The notes beneath the pieces were generated by a model. The model made no database searches. It was not told the origin of the DNA and saw only the letters and a list, made by a program, of their open reading frames with translations. Both the position numbers and the translations under genes were made by a program. From assembly GCF_000764305.2 (NCBI RefSeq), contig NW_025947668.1, forward strand, positions 1-64,000: a DNA stretch of 64,000 bases, given 5' to 3'. Of the stretch, positions 12,761 through 25,552 are shown one piece after another. The DNA is from Hyalella azteca (Eukaryota; Arthropoda; Malacostraca; Amphipoda; Hyalellidae). Each line of letters opens with the position of its first letter. The stretch's first letter is position 1.

Positions 12761-13246
12761 TGTTGTTGGGGTTACCGGTCTCCGTTATACAAGAGACCCC
12801 CTCGCGAAGGCACGACACCACCGACAGTGGGTCGCTCCAGAGCTGAAGGGTCGAGGTTATGTGGTGGTGAAGAAGAAGGATGTTAGTGATTGTGTGGGGA
12901 GCTCCCTGGCAGGATGGACAGGTGTCTGATTCTGCTTGGCCCATTCTGTTTGCGTATGTCTGTTGTGAAGGGTGGTGGCCGGGCCGCAGCGCAGCCTGGC
13001 TAGGTGTACTCTATCCAGTCTTGAGAGCTTGGTTTCTGTGCTGCTTGTCAGGTGGTGGGTGCCCAATTGGACTTTGTTGTTGCCGGCCAGCTCCAGCGTT
13101 CTAAGTGTCATAATTGTATGTAAGTGTTTTTGGTGCTGGTGTTGCCTTGGGGTGGGGGTACTGTGTTTAGTATGTTGGTGTAATATCTCTGTGGGGTTGG
13201 CATAATTTGTCTGTGCGTAGGTGGGTGGTCGTGCAGGTAGCGGCAT
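12723..13246 (-). mobile_element. Non-LTR retrotransposon 3'-end fragment, frameshifted
   Basis: Two overlapping minus-strand frames together resemble the C-terminal tail of Jockey/I-type LINE polyproteins. One carries KLSRLDRVHLARLRCG. The other carries the AESDTCPSCQGAPHTI zinc-knuckle-like CxxC followed by H and a STLQLWSDPLSVVSCLREG ending. A frameshift separates them. In module A the equivalent position has no insertion, so the fragment (roughly 12761 to 13420) entered module B after the modules duplicated. It now sits just upstream of the Ig2 exon acceptor. Confidence 0.72.
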
Positions 13247-13435
13247 GGGTGTTCTGTGTTGTTCATGGCTGCAGTTAGGAACTATACTTCTCTCATGCCG
13301 AGGTGTGCTTTTATGGGAAGTATTTTTGTTTCGGCATGAAGGTGTTCAATGTGGGTGCTTTGTGTGCAAGTGACTGTGACTAACACCCTCGTCACACTAA
13401 CACTACGTGACTAACACCCCCGTCATTGTTGACAG

Positions 13436-13597
13436 TGGTGATGGGGGACTACGAGGTGCAGGCATACGACCAGGTCGTCGTGGCCGGCAACATCGCCGTG
13501 TTCACGTGCCACGTGCCACCTGAGCTGCACGACATCCTGGTCGTCACGTCGTGGCTCGTCGACGGCAGCGTCGAGATCTTCCCGTCTCTCTACGGCG
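13436..13597 (+). CDS. Dscam: Dscam Ig2 first-half exon (exon-4 equivalent)
   Basis: After TTGTTGACAG the exon reads VMGDYEVQAYDQVVVAGNIA, then the B-strand Cys in VFTCHVPPELHDIL, the C-strand Trp in VVTSWLVDGS and EIFPSLYGG, ending at GGCG|GTGAGG. It starts and ends in phase 1. This is the N-terminal half of Ig2, which in Drosophila Dscam1 is the mutually exclusive exon 4. Only this copy is intact in the window; 1746-1880 is truncated and others are relics. There is therefore no functional exon-4 array here. Confidence 0.92.
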
Positions 13598-16500
13598 GTG
13601 AGGTTCTTTCTGTTTTTAACTCTTTTTCTTTACCCTTCACCATTTCATGATTTCGTACAATTCTTGATGCTTCAGAAATTTGTTATGGTGATTTAAAGGT
13701 ATCCGTGGACAATATTTTGTTTAAGGGCTTTGAATATCAGCATCGCGTTTTCAAATTCATACACATTGACAATTGAATCTGTTCCCGCTTTACTTTCCTA
13801 AAATGTTCACGTCAGTGGGCATCAAAGTTGTATCGCTTACGTTACTATACATGCGTTTTGATGCATTTCAAATTCAGCCCTGGTATTTTGTATTCCTAGT
13901 ATCACACGTCACTACAAAATTCCCCATACTGCGTGATTTCGTATCGCTCCTTCGGCCCCCGGGGCGCGCCCCTTCTCAACCATAATTAGGCGTGCAGTCA
14001 TCAACTTCCCAGACACTAATAAGGTCTCACAAATGGAACCCAGGTGAAGAAAGCGCCTTTTCTCAGCCACTTGCCTCTCCAAAGAAACCTACTTAAGTGG
14101 TTTTTAATTAGCAGCTCGATTGTTATGGTGATGACAGCGCACAAGTGAGGCTACGAACTGAACTTTATAAAGACCAGAAGACTCTCCACTCCCTCATGCA
14201 AACTATATTTTGCATAAGCACTTTAGCTCGGCCATATGCAGGCGTTAATGCCTCGACTTCCGACTCCTCGACGCCTTTTGGAATCGGTTTGACATTACCT
14301 AAACTTCTTCCTGCTTCCTATTTTTTTAGTGAGCTTAATTTTACGTGAAAATGTTAATATATAATGTACACAGATTTTTCTGATTTTTAGGACAATGGCT
14401 TGAAGCGAAAAAAAAACTAGTATGAGTTGTTCATTATTGAACTTGTATGAAAGCCAGGAGAGGTTATAAATGCTCAACTAGGTAGATGCAGAATCTAATC
14501 ACTTCATTAATTGTGTACTTGCTCCCCACTTCTTCCAGATCACATTCCAGTTCAAAAAACACTCGCATATATACCCTCTAGCTCATTTTCTCCAGACATT
14601 TTAGTACTGCTAGACAAAGTACGGCGACACGGCGACGGAATTTCGGCATTTTCAGGACCATTTTGGTCACATGGCCCCTCAAATTTCATGCTCTATCGGC
14701 GCATAACACAATCACAGAGAGACTGCAATCCTCACGGCGAAGTCTTGCTAGGGAAATAATATATTGGAGCTGAAGGCTCACGTTGAGTTGTATGTTTTTT
14801 AAGGTAATTTCCTGTTGTGCGGCCATGACTTATTGCGAAGCAGGTACTGCTGACGGGGACAAATAGAGCTTACGTGCGTTTTTGCGGCCAATTCCTTGCT
14901 TCTCCCTGTGATTCCTGGCTCATATCGCTCACGATCGTTGTCGTATGGCTAGTGTGACACGTGATATTTGTGTATATATATATATATATATGCAATAACA
15001 TTTATAAATGTAGCCTCTAACTATACAAGTCTATAGCCCGCGTACCAAAAATTGGAATCGTTCTCAAAATTTTCAGCTAATTAAGTAATAAAGTAAAGTG
15101 CTGGAAGAAAAAGTTAAAGTTTCGTTTGATCAGAAACTCGCATGGATCGTCTGTGTAGAGATCAGCTAATAAATCAGCGCCATGTTTGTTCAACACACGC
15201 TGACTCATCTCGCACTCTTAAAAATACTGCATCGGTAATGCGTCCATCATAAACAATGAAGTAAAAGTTAAACGATCGAACAAATACCCATTCTAATTTT
15301 TGCGCGTAATATCTTCATGCATCGAATATTTTAATCCCTGCTGCCTGATACCGGAGAAAAAACTTATCCTGTGATTGGTTTTCTACTTTTATTTCTTCTT
15401 TTTAACCTAATTATATGTCATTTTTTTAAATATTGCAGAAGATTTCATGTTTAGAGTAAACCCCAACGCTGTGAGACTAATTTTTTGAAATTCTATATAC
15501 AATTTATCGTAATCTGCAATATCATTCAGGATTTTCAAAAAAATAAATCAAAAAATAAATCAAATCAATTAAGCTTTCTACTAGCAAAGGAATCGTTAAA
15601 AGTTTTCATTACGATTGGCCCGCTCTCATATAGGAAATAATGGTCGATCAGCCGGAGCACTCCTGTGGATTGCGATTGCAGGTGCATACCGACAATCTTG
15701 ATGGTTGCTGCAATAATGGACGTTCCGCGGATCAATCTGGGGTACAGCAGCTTCTGGGTACTGTACATTTAGGTGATGAATTTGGTAAATTTAGCTGAAA
15801 CAAGTTCCAAGAATTTTGGCGGTTATAACCCTGCACATGCAGAGAGAGATACCCGCGTCTTCACTATTTGTATGTGATGCGCGATTGATTTTAACCGAAT
15901 ATTACTCATCAGTCAATTATAATATGCGAGTGTGGATTGAATTCCCTCGAAAAGCATATTAAATAATACGGGTTCCATCGGAAGAACAGGTTTGTTTTAC
16001 TTTGAAGAATTTGTTTTGAACTGAAAAGATTTGAAGAGTTCTGTAGTGCTTGCACTATATCGATTTGTTGTTTATTCATTAATTTACTTATGTCAGATGG
16101 TCCTTGTGTGATTATTAACAACTTATGAATTGAATAGTTGAATTTAATAGCTGCTGTATATAGAAAATCTTACACTCATCATGCACACGTTATATGAATT
16201 GTTTTTCACATCAGATTTTTCTTTTCAATGCTCCGAGGGATGAAATACGAATACGGTAATGTTTCACTCAAATCGATGTTTCCTATTTAGTCTAGACTAC
16301 GAAGAGACAAAGTTTACAATTCAGGCAAAGCGATAGTTTCCATTTTCGGATACCTCTGGCGATCGATAACTAACTAACTTATTCCTTTCGTGACTGACGG
16401 GACTTCTAGGTCACAAACCACTAGGTACGAATAACATTGTCTACTGGAAATGTATCAGTGGCGAAACGATTAAAGTAATACCTACTTCATTAGCCTTCAT

Positions 16501-16839
16501 TCAGTCGATCATCGAATGATGTAAGGAATGCTCATCAAAAGGCGTCCCAATAACTGTAAATGGCTTAACTTCTTAATTGCGGTAATTTTTGTATCAAATT
16601 AACTCGAATGAACTGGCGGAATGCGACCATTTCCGTATACTACTTAATTTGACCAGCTTTTGATGAAAAAATGTCTTGTATTGACACGTCCTAATGGGGG
16701 CTTCGACACGCGTCTCGCAGTATGTTGAACATTCAAATAAATTGTGATCACAAATGATTACTATTATAGTATTATTATAGTAATGATTATTACAATTTTA
16801 GATAATAGGATTTTAAAAACTGCTATTTTAAAAATTTTA
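13598..16839. other. Intronic or non-coding stretch
   Basis: Begins with the GTGAGG donor of the Ig2 exon. Only short open frames (60-82 codons) are present, none with recognisable domains. A (TA)n run lies at about 14972-14991. I see no Ig exon in it. Confidence 0.5.
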
Positions 16840-17640
16840 ATCGTCGTGTTTTCTCGTGCACGGTCGACTCACCGTGATCGCGTCATCCGTGCTTACTTGC
16901 CGCTGGTCGTCAACCAAGTCGAACCTTCAGTTTAAGATTTCATGTTATCATTTGTGGCCTCTTGAAGACTATTACAACTTATAAGCGCTGTATATCATTA
17001 TGATATCGCTTGAACATATTAGGCACCTATTATTATATTGCCGGAGAATACGAAGGAGTAATAATTGTTATATTGCTTGAAACTATGGACTCCTTCTCTG
17101 TTATACGTGAGTAGAAGTGGCTGCTGGCCACTTTATAATCTGAAATTTTTAAATCCATTCAATTCGCTTGGAGCTCACAAGTGTGTGGGAGTTTCGAACT
17201 TCCATTAGCAGTCGCAACTCAGTGCGACGGCTTAGCAGCTAAACCTCCCCGACCATCTTAAGGGAGATGCAAAATTGAATCTTTGTGCCGAAGGGATATG
17301 TCAGAATATATTTTTGTGCCGAAAGCACATGCTAAAATGGATATTTTTACCATTAGATTTAATATGCATGAATAAATCTTTGTACCGATGAACTCAAGGT
17401 ATAATTGAAGGACTGATTTTTATTATCTGAATTGCCTGAAAATTTACCCAGAATTATCTATAATATTGAATTGAAGAAGATAATTTAAAGATGAAGAATT
17501 GCATCAAAACTTGAATTATGTCAGGATATGTATGGGTTCCATTTATAGATTTAGTGAATAAAAGTTGTTATCCTTTAGCGAACATGAGTTTCGTTTCCTC
17601 CAGCGAACTTTGACACGTTTTAAAAGTCTTTTCTAACACT
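16840..17640. repeat. Segmental duplication block A, copy 1
   Basis: Matches 28804-29087 and 29956-30510. The shared part runs from TAATCGTCGTGTTTTCTCGT through CTCCGTTATACG-like sequence and then TTTTTAAATCCAT to the CATGCAGCGAACTTTGA region. Copy 2 holds about 870 bp (29088-29955) that copy 1 lacks. No convincing coding sequence is present. Confidence 0.85.
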
Positions 17641-18354
17641 GAACAGTTAGGAACTTGCATCGCGCTTGTCTTCCATCATGTGCACCGTCGTTCAAATCAG
17701 TGTACCCTGTGAAATTTTTTGCATTTTTGAATAAGATTTTAATGTAACAATAGTGGAAAGGGAAACTTCTTCAGTTCTGATATACTAAGTTTTCAAACAT
17801 GCCGAGATTTGTTCATAAAGGTTGCAATCGTCCATAAAATTATTCGCAAGGATCAGTTTGGAAGCGCTTGGTAAATGTTATAAATTCGATAATTAATTGA
17901 TTTTATGACCAAACGTGAGCAATCACTTGTAGAACAACAATAAAAATAGATTCATGACTAACGGCCTGAATAATTAATTATTATATGTCTTGCGTCCAAT
18001 GTTAAGTCTGCTACTTTCGTCAATTACTTTCCTCGACTTGAATACAAACTTGGTCGGTTGAGCACCCTCAGTCACAAGCTGCTGGGCCGTTGAAGTTAGG
18101 ATGCAAGTTTTAAGTGATGTAACTTCCAGGCACCGCCGCACCGGATGAGGACCTGCATTATTCCAGGTACTAAGGAGTGCATAGTGGGCTCAGTTTAACA
18201 AATTTTGTAAATCGTGAGGAAAAATTACTTGAGCACCTGGTCTCAGTGAATCCCTTGTTAGTCGTATGGACCTGCCGCTTTGCACCCTAGATTACTCAAA
18301 GAATTAGCAACCATCCATGCCAGCCCATTGACAGAATTTTTCCGAAAACCTTGA
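17641..18354. other. Non-coding stretch between duplication blocks
   Basis: AT-rich, without recognisable genes. It separates block A from the reverse transcriptase relic that follows. Confidence 0.45.
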
Positions 18355-18575
18355 GCAAAGGGATTTTGCCGGGCTGATTGGAAAGAAGCTCCAGTAACAC
18401 CATTGTTCAAGAAAGGCGTCAAGAGTACCCCAGCAACTATCCCCATGCCAGTCTACCAAGTGACAAGTGTTGGCGAGGTAATGGAATCTGTTCTAGGGAC
18501 TGTCAACCATCTCCTATCCGACTGTTAATATGGCTTTCTTGTCGGTAGATCTTGCAACACTAACCTCTTGTCTCG
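18355..18575 (+). mobile_element. CR1/Jockey-type reverse transcriptase relic
   Basis: One frame reads DWKEAPVTPLFKKGVKS, the classic W-x-x-A-x-V-x-P-x-FKKG block before RT motif 1. Shifted frames then give a degraded NYxPxSLTSV block and, after an in-frame stop, YGFLVGRSCNTNLLS, equivalent to QHGF-x-GRSCTTNLL. Several frameshifts and stops show it is dead. The same family is better preserved at 27525-27804. Confidence 0.82.
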
Positions 18576-19860
18576 ATGCAGTTTACCTCTAATTCGCGTT
18601 CGACGGTCCAATTCCTTGAAAATGGAGAGAAATGATCTCCAATGGATCAGGCATTCAACACAACATGTCCAATATCATGTTGCGTCATTTAAATAATACT
18701 CGAATGATATTAAATGATAATAATCAGTTACTAGTGACGCAACTTGTCTGTATTAACGAAACCGCAGGCACATATCAGCCCTGCAGAACGTCGGCCTGCC
18801 TGAACGACTTACCATTGAGGCCACGCAGCTGTCTGAAGTTGTTGGCACTTCATATTCATTCCAAGTTTTTCTTCTTCCGCAATAAAGATCTTAGCCTCTT
18901 GTCTACTGCTGGAAAATCTTTTTACCAGGCCTTTAGACATGAATAGCCCTGACAACGGTTAATGTAACCTGAGAAAATGTGTATTAAATACATGCATGGT
19001 AAAAGGTAAATTGGAGATACTGTGGCGAACAATAGCGTCACAGTATCTGATTTTAAATTGTGGTTATATTCGAATGTGCGAGAGTTTATTCCCGTTCCAG
19101 TTGTCAACGGGAAATTTACTGTAAATCCAAGTTCGGTTGAACGTTCTCATGCCTATATGCCGTAACCTCGTGTGGTAAAATGAATCTCTTTGCTGTCAAT
19201 GCTGTGAGTCTCGCGTCGTCTCATAGACTGCGTTCAGTTCCTATATTATTTCAGAACAGTGGTCGTTGGTTTGCCCGAGTCTGGAAACGCAAATAAAAGC
19301 CTAGAATGTCTAAATCCCATCCAATTGGAATCTTATAGGCCAGAAATACGATTAGTTCCTTCATACTTTGATTTTTATTCAAACAAGCAGGAATATTTAA
19401 ATGTTGAATGTTAAATTTTTACTAATTATCATCCTGAATGGCAATAGCAGTAGTAAATTTGTCAAATGATAATTAATTGAAAAATATTTGCAATAGATTA
19501 AACATTCTCTTTCGCGCAATCCTTAATATATCTTCGATTTGTAACTAAATTTATCATTCTAAATTCACCACTGCGAAACTATGGGAAATAATTTCTCTGA
19601 ACTCAAGAAATGTGCTTCATTCCATATTTTATTGGGCGCGTCTTGTTGTCTCCCTAAGAGGAAAAATTCGGCAAGGCCGGAACCTCCGTCGCAACTACGC
19701 ACGATCTGCTGCATAAAAATAACTAACTGCGTCGGCAATCACTGTGGCGCGATATTCTGCTTCGGTCCAAATTCTTGCCATAGGGAAACTGGAGCGCCAA
19801 TGCATGGCAATGCCAGACTGGCCTAAAACTGCTAGGCATTTTGGGAGCCGGAATAGAAAT
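18480..19860. repeat. Segmental duplication blocks R and E, copy 1
   Basis: Block R (about 18480-19500) matches 26490-27500, sharing for example CTTTCTTGTCGGTAGATCTT, the AATAAAGATCTTAGCCT region and TGAATCTCTTTGCTGTCAAT. Block E (about 19555-19860) matches 28480-28803, including an 81-codon plus-strand frame beginning MGNNFSE in both copies. The frame resembles no known protein, and nearly all differences can be explained as neutral change. Confidence 0.82.
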
Positions 19861-20971
19861 GTTCCTATTGCTCTGCCTCTACGGCAATGCATACAATAGA
19901 TAGAAATTTTCTAGCGTATTTTTCGTGAGCGACGAAACTTTCTACCACGCATCACCCGAAGTGAGACTCATGCAAAACACTCATTCATCAGTTCAAACCT
20001 TTTCACGTGCCTACGGACGCAAACTTTTAATTGCAAACTAAAAGATAATTCTATTTGTGAACGTTGAATTTTTAGACTCTACCGACCCTGAATTTGTAAG
20101 CTGCAATTCTTTCTCTTGCATTAAACCAACCTGTCATGCAAGCGATGCATGCAGTACCAAAATTCGTTCCAACCGTTCCAGTGTATCAATTGTTTTCTAT
20201 TGTAACTTCGATGCGTCGGAACCTCGTCTGTCACTGCAATTGCATTTCTGTTCTCATGTAGTAACTTCTAAAATATTACCACGTCGTTCTTGCTTCACTG
20301 CAGCAATCAGGCCGTCATTTTGTCAAGTTCTGCCTTAATTGTGCCTTCATGTCACGTTTAATGACATTAGTGGGTTAGCCAACGAACGGACGGAACTACA
20401 GGTCGAGTTTTTGACGAGCTGACTTTCCGGTAAACTGGTAAACTTTCGCTTAGAGGCCGACAGGGAATACTCAGTCATTCCGTCAGTCGCAACTGACAGA
20501 TGTCGTGCGAAATTTGCTCCCGAATGTAAATTTGGTCGCCTTTGAAGGCTTGTTTTCCAGCAACTTCCTTGAACAATTGCCAATAGTGACGCGTGTTTAT
20601 CCCAGCAAAGAGAGAACAGCTCAGAATACTCAGTGTGTGTGATCATTGCTTCACAATCCTCTGCTTGCATTCAATTTCTATCGAAAATATTAGGTAAAAT
20701 AAATATTTTTTGCTTATTCATGAATAATATACTTGATTTCAAATAATGTATTATTAGTTTTTAATTAGTACTTGTGCATAAATAATGTGCATTTTCTGAT
20801 GAAATTTATTTATGATGTTAATAAGCAAAGCAAGGTAGGTATAAATCTTAATTATATACCATGCTGATGTCCAATATACTTTTAGGAATGTCGTTGGCGC
20901 GGACTTGATTCGTTTTCGCTTACGCAGAAGTGAAACACTCATTCAGTTTCTTAGATTTATTTTTTATTTGT
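19861..20971. other. Non-coding stretch
   Basis: No recognisable gene. Open frames at 20057-20338 (+) and 20347-20670 (-) are under 110 codons and show no domain. The interval ends at the TTAA bounding the inverted-repeat element. Confidence 0.45.
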
Positions 20972-21899
20972 TTAAGAGGAGCGTCTGGCCAAAATTTTAT
21001 CTCGGCTATTTACAAACGGATCACTTTGAAACTTGGTACACATATGTAAAACCGAAAAATAGACAGCTTTTATTCATGTCAATTTTTCGAAAAAATGAAA
21101 GAAAATGTGAAATTATTAGAAAACGGCCGAAAAAGGTGGTACTGTAGAAAACAGTACCCTAGGTACTGTTTTCTGTCCTAGGTGTACTCCTCCTAGGATT
21201 TTCAAGCTACCGCATCAAGACGCATATCATTCGATGCGTAAAGACTATATCTATCGACTGATCATTATATTTTTGAAATTCAAATTTTTGTGGGAGGGGG
21301 AGCATTTTTTATAAATTTTTTTAAAATTTCTCGATTTTCACCCCCCCGCCGCCCTACTTTTTTCTAAATAGAATAAAAACTGTAGCGAAATTCCAAAAAG
21401 TGAATTACCAATCTCTAGATCTTTTATTTTCAAGTCGAATGGTATATCTCTCATTGCTGTAGCTTCAAAACTGTAGGAGGAGATAGTTTTCCAGTGACAA
21501 TAAGTGTGATTGTTCAGTAGAGCCCGACAAAGTCCTGGGCGCCTCGAAATCGGCATTCAAGGGTGCAAGGTTGCAAGACTAGAAGATACTGGAGCTCAAT
21601 CTCTGTCAAGGATGGTGTGAACAACGGAGCGCTAACCTTCCCGTACGACTGCAGATGGATAACTGAAACGCATCCTGTTTGGAGTACTAGCTATTTATGC
21701 ATGCTACCGGGAATTTCCGCCCATCTTAAATGTTGAAGAACTCCACCACCCCCAACCCTTTCGGGATCTGGCGTGAACGCATAAATCAACGTGCAGAGAT
21801 GATTTTGGTACCGTTGGGTAGGTCAGAATGTCAGGCTTTGATGAGACTAAAAACCGGAGAAGTCAAAATCCAAAAATTTTGGCCAGACGCTCCCCTTAA
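20972..21899. mobile_element. TTAA-flanked inverted-repeat transposon (piggyBac-like MITE)
   Basis: The left end TTAA|GAGGAGCGTCTGGCCA continues into AAATTTT and is repeated in inverted orientation at the right end (AAAATTTTGGCCAGACGCTC, then CCC|TTAA). That gives about 23-bp terminal inverted repeats directly bounded by TTAA on both sides, the target duplication used by piggyBac-family transposases. The 920-bp interior has no transposase frame (longest open frame about 80 codons) and includes a strong secondary palindrome near 21137-21200 around CAGTACCCTAGGTACTG. It is most likely a non-autonomous element. Confidence 0.75.
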
Positions 21900-22135
21900 A
21901 TTTTGTAGTTGATCAGAAAGTTTCTATAGAATAAGGTACCAATGATCTTACTAACAAAATGACTGATTAAAAATAAATACGCTACTAATATGATTAACTG
22001 AAAAATCTATCACAATAAGACAACATTTACACATGTGCTTGGCTTACTTTTCTACATTTCTGAACGCTGTTTGGTGAACATAAATACCTTAAAGAGTTAC
22101 TATTAAATAAATCATTTTGTTTTGTATTATCTCAG

Positions 22136-22259
22136 CTAATCCAAAAGAAGGTGCAGATATTAAGGGTAACTATGCCTGCCGCACGCATGGTATGAATAAC
22201 TCAACCCTCTCAGACCAATCGCTTCATGTTCTATACGGAAACTCACTGCCAGCGCGGCA
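22136..22259 (+). CDS. Candidate Ig C-half exon (possible Ig2 second half)
   Basis: Between a TTGTATTATCTCAG acceptor and a GGCA|GTGAGT donor lies an open segment reading NPKEGADIKGNYACRTHGMN, then NSTLSDQSLHVLYG. The G-x-Y-x-C pattern followed by an alternating hydrophobic strand is typical of Ig strands F and G, and the C-R-T-x-H run resembles Dscam Ig2 exon 5. The phase-1 start fits the phase-1 end at 13597. It lacks the expected L-x-I strand upstream, so it would be an incomplete half-domain. It could also be an unrelated Ig exon or chance. Confidence 0.4.
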
Positions 22260-22268
22260 GTGAGTTTC
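22238..22268 (+). promoter_or_regulatory. Hairpin covering the candidate exon's splice donor
   Basis: Perfect 13-bp arms (GAAACTCACTGCC and complement) around a 5-base loop. The GTGAGT donor at 22260 lies inside the right arm, so a folded pre-mRNA would bury it. Whether it regulates splicing is inference. Confidence 0.5.
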
Positions 22269-22269
22269 T

Positions 22270-25200
22270 CTAATCTTTAACTCCACTAAGCCTTGTATAT
22301 CGTTCTTAAAGCTTTGCTTTAAATCAAGAGCCTAGTAGGGCTGATATCATGACCGCAATCTCTGCGTAATCAGCCTCAGAGTTTGCAGTCAGTTTTCTTG
22401 GCTCTGAGATATAGTTTCTCATTAATTTATCGGCTTGTGGCTCCCAAGGATTCATCCCGACAGAATCTTGAATCTATACGCGACTAGTTGATGAAATTTT
22501 AGCTCTAACCTGTTCTTTAAATAGACTCAATTTTCTGTAAAAACTTTTCTGAGGCGTAAACTTAAATTTCTGTGGCAGCGTCACTTGTATCTATATTTGT
22601 GTAACTGAGTTATTATCCATTTTATGGACTTCAGGAGTGAAATGAACACCTACAGTCAGGTTGACGCGCTTCGCCAGAGCAGCTACAGGGAGTCGAGGGG
22701 GGAGGGGAGAATATAGAAAAATTGAACGTGTTTCCGTTTCTATTGGCGTGAGCAGCCTGTGATTTTTCCTTGCAATAATCACTGATATTATTGTAAGTTG
22801 CAATTTCTTCGAAGGTATATGCGTGGAGAAGATTTTACGAACAACTTCTTTTCGCATCATCGAGTTTCCTAGCTTTTATAATCTAAGCATATTGCGGGGC
22901 TACCCTAGCTTAATTGCAATTGTTCTTCCGTTTATATATATATTCTAAATAAATGACCAACTACTGTAAAACCATAGCTACTTATTCACATCTTACGGTC
23001 CCATATGTCGCCCGTTCTTGAGGTCAGAACAAGTGCGTTGGGCGATGATATAGTAGGTGGTTGTTATCATTTGTCAGCGATTTGTTGGCTTGGGTCACAA
23101 TACGAATGTTGAGACAATTATTCGTTAACGCTTCCGCACAAATTTTTTATTGTCAGGTTCCCTGTCTGCAGTGCAAAACAAATAAACAGCTTGCCTCAGT
23201 CATATGAATTAAATAATAATGTTGGTTTCTTGGCTGAATCCCCGTTTCCCTCTTACCCCTTGGCCGCTGGGTATTCTCCGTCCTCTGATTCATCATGGGA
23301 ATTTTCCCTCGATGTCTTTAATCACAGCGAAGTAGCAGAGCTCCACCGCAGTCTTTGTCTCCTGACTCCTGAGGGACCATTCGTGAAGGGGACGTGGGAA
23401 TTTTTATGGCAATATTAACTTTGATGGGATCGCGTTTGGAGTCCCCGTGGACGCACTCTGCAACTACGCAATAAAATATTTATACCTATGTGTCCTTTTC
23501 CTGTGCAAATTAGATAATATTCTACTTCATAATACGATCAATCCAGTTATGCTAAATTATTTGCTAAATAGTTCTTATCATAAAATCTGACGAAGAATAT
23601 TTCTAACGGAGCATATGGTGCTCTCGCATCCTTAATCATGCGAGAAGAGACCATATCTTTGAAGAGGCCATTTGTATCCTTCCATGAGATCCATCGCCGA
23701 ACGCTTCCGATAGTACACACTCCGTGGGTTGTAAAACGACGGTATCTGGGATCCAATTTTACAGTTGTGTACTTGAGTTGTGCAGAAATGCTGCTAATCA
23801 ACACACGCGCGTGAATGTCCTTGTATAAAATTTTATCTGATCTTTAGAATTTATTTTATACGTCCGAACTACGCCATTCAATAAATCCACGTCTGCGTCA
23901 TTTGACAATATAAACCAAAACGATCAAATAGTGAAAGCTCCTCCGTAATTAGTCCGTACTTTCCTGAATACGCAACGTATTCAGTTTCATTTAATACAAG
24001 CGTCTTCATAATGAAGCTCGGCTCATCGCTGGACGACCTGCTTATTGCTCGTCGCCAGTGTTCACCGAGGAACCAGTCAAGCGCTAAATTGCGACCAAAA
24101 CAATTATTGCGGGCCTTATATTTCTGAGCTCTAGTCAATGGAGGTACATTATTACCAAGCCACATAAGCAGACATGGCTGTGCGCATAGTGAGTACCCGC
24201 CTGAAGATAATCATTTCGTTGCTGGAAACCATTGAATAATTGTTGAAGATTTGCTCGATGAGGTAACGGTAGTATTAAGAGACTCTTTGTGATGGTTCAG
24301 GAAGAGTAATGAGCATCACTGAAAGCGTCGGTTGTCGACTCACAAACATATTGTATATTGAAGACTTGCCAGCGGCTGGGCTGATACTACTCTTAATTGT
24401 TACAGTGAGTAACTTGAGTCACTTATTACGATTTAATTAAGACTCAATGTAGACTCGCTTAGGACTCACTTGGGACTCTGCCATCAGAGATGCAGTAAAC
24501 ATATTGGCGAAACCACTGTGATATTGAAAAAAATGAGAGTCGCTTATCTCACACTTTTGTGTTCCTATTGTAAAGACATATATCCTGCTGGCATAATCTA
24601 AAGTTAAGAATTATTTATACGACATAATACGAGGGTTGCCAAACATTTATTTTAGGTAAAAGATGGTGTAGTTCCCATAGACGGCGCCTTACGGCAGGGT
24701 TTGTGAGAAGCTTTATGACGCCATTGCTTCTATTGCTTCCAGAAGGCGCGTCTGACGTGGCTGTAATAACCTTTAATGTGCAATAGTGGCTCAACGAGTG
24801 CAAAACCTTCGCTACTCTCACCCTCGCCCTCTCACAGCGGACACTCCACTGCCTCCATCTGTCAATTCCCTTACCACTTTTTGACACTCTCTTCCTGTTC
24901 TGCTTCTTTTCCTCTCGGATCTCGGTAGGAAATTATAATATCGTCTTACTTCCTTATACACTATCCTTTTCAATCCTAACTCTCACCCTCTCACCGTGCG
25001 CTATTCTACTTCTAGTTCCTATTTATTGGTTCCGTTTGTCTGTAGTCCAAGAAAAACATCGATTGCTAGTCAATGTTTCGTCCTTTCCTTCCAGCTCAGA
25101 GGTCCGAGGGTCGGTTGCTCATCGTTCATCTTTTTGTACTGCTTATCGGGACGACTAGATTTAGCTTCGTTTGTCGTAAATGATGTCCGGAAAAGAATAT

Positions 25201-25552
25201 TTTTTTTCGTAGCTGCTAACTCAAGACTTTCAATTGTGTTGGTTAAACTTATTCAACATTTTGGATATTCTTCAGACCAGTAAAGTCATTACTTCGCCAG
25301 CACACATCAGCCAGTTCCCTGATAAGTTTTTATCCAGAGTATCTCACGGAAGCATAACATTACTGCGGCCCACTTAGCTTTTACAAATCCTGTGATGGTA
25401 ACAACATAGAAATATCTCGATTTCTTATTTCCGTTAAACTCGAGACATGCAGTCTTCATTACTTCTGTCATATTTCTCGTTTTGGTACAACTCCTTCATT
25501 CATTCGATATATTCTCCTGGCAATGGCTCGACGCGCAGCTAGGCCATCTAAT
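22270..25552. other. Non-coding stretch
   Basis: No gene recognised. Short open frames up to about 95 codons on both strands (for example 23878-24165 minus, 24996-25283 plus) lack known motifs. Confidence 0.45.

Noticed and set aside
23191..23418. 75-codon frame MPQSYELNNNVGFLAES
   Set aside because: No domain, no conserved pattern; length is compatible with chance.
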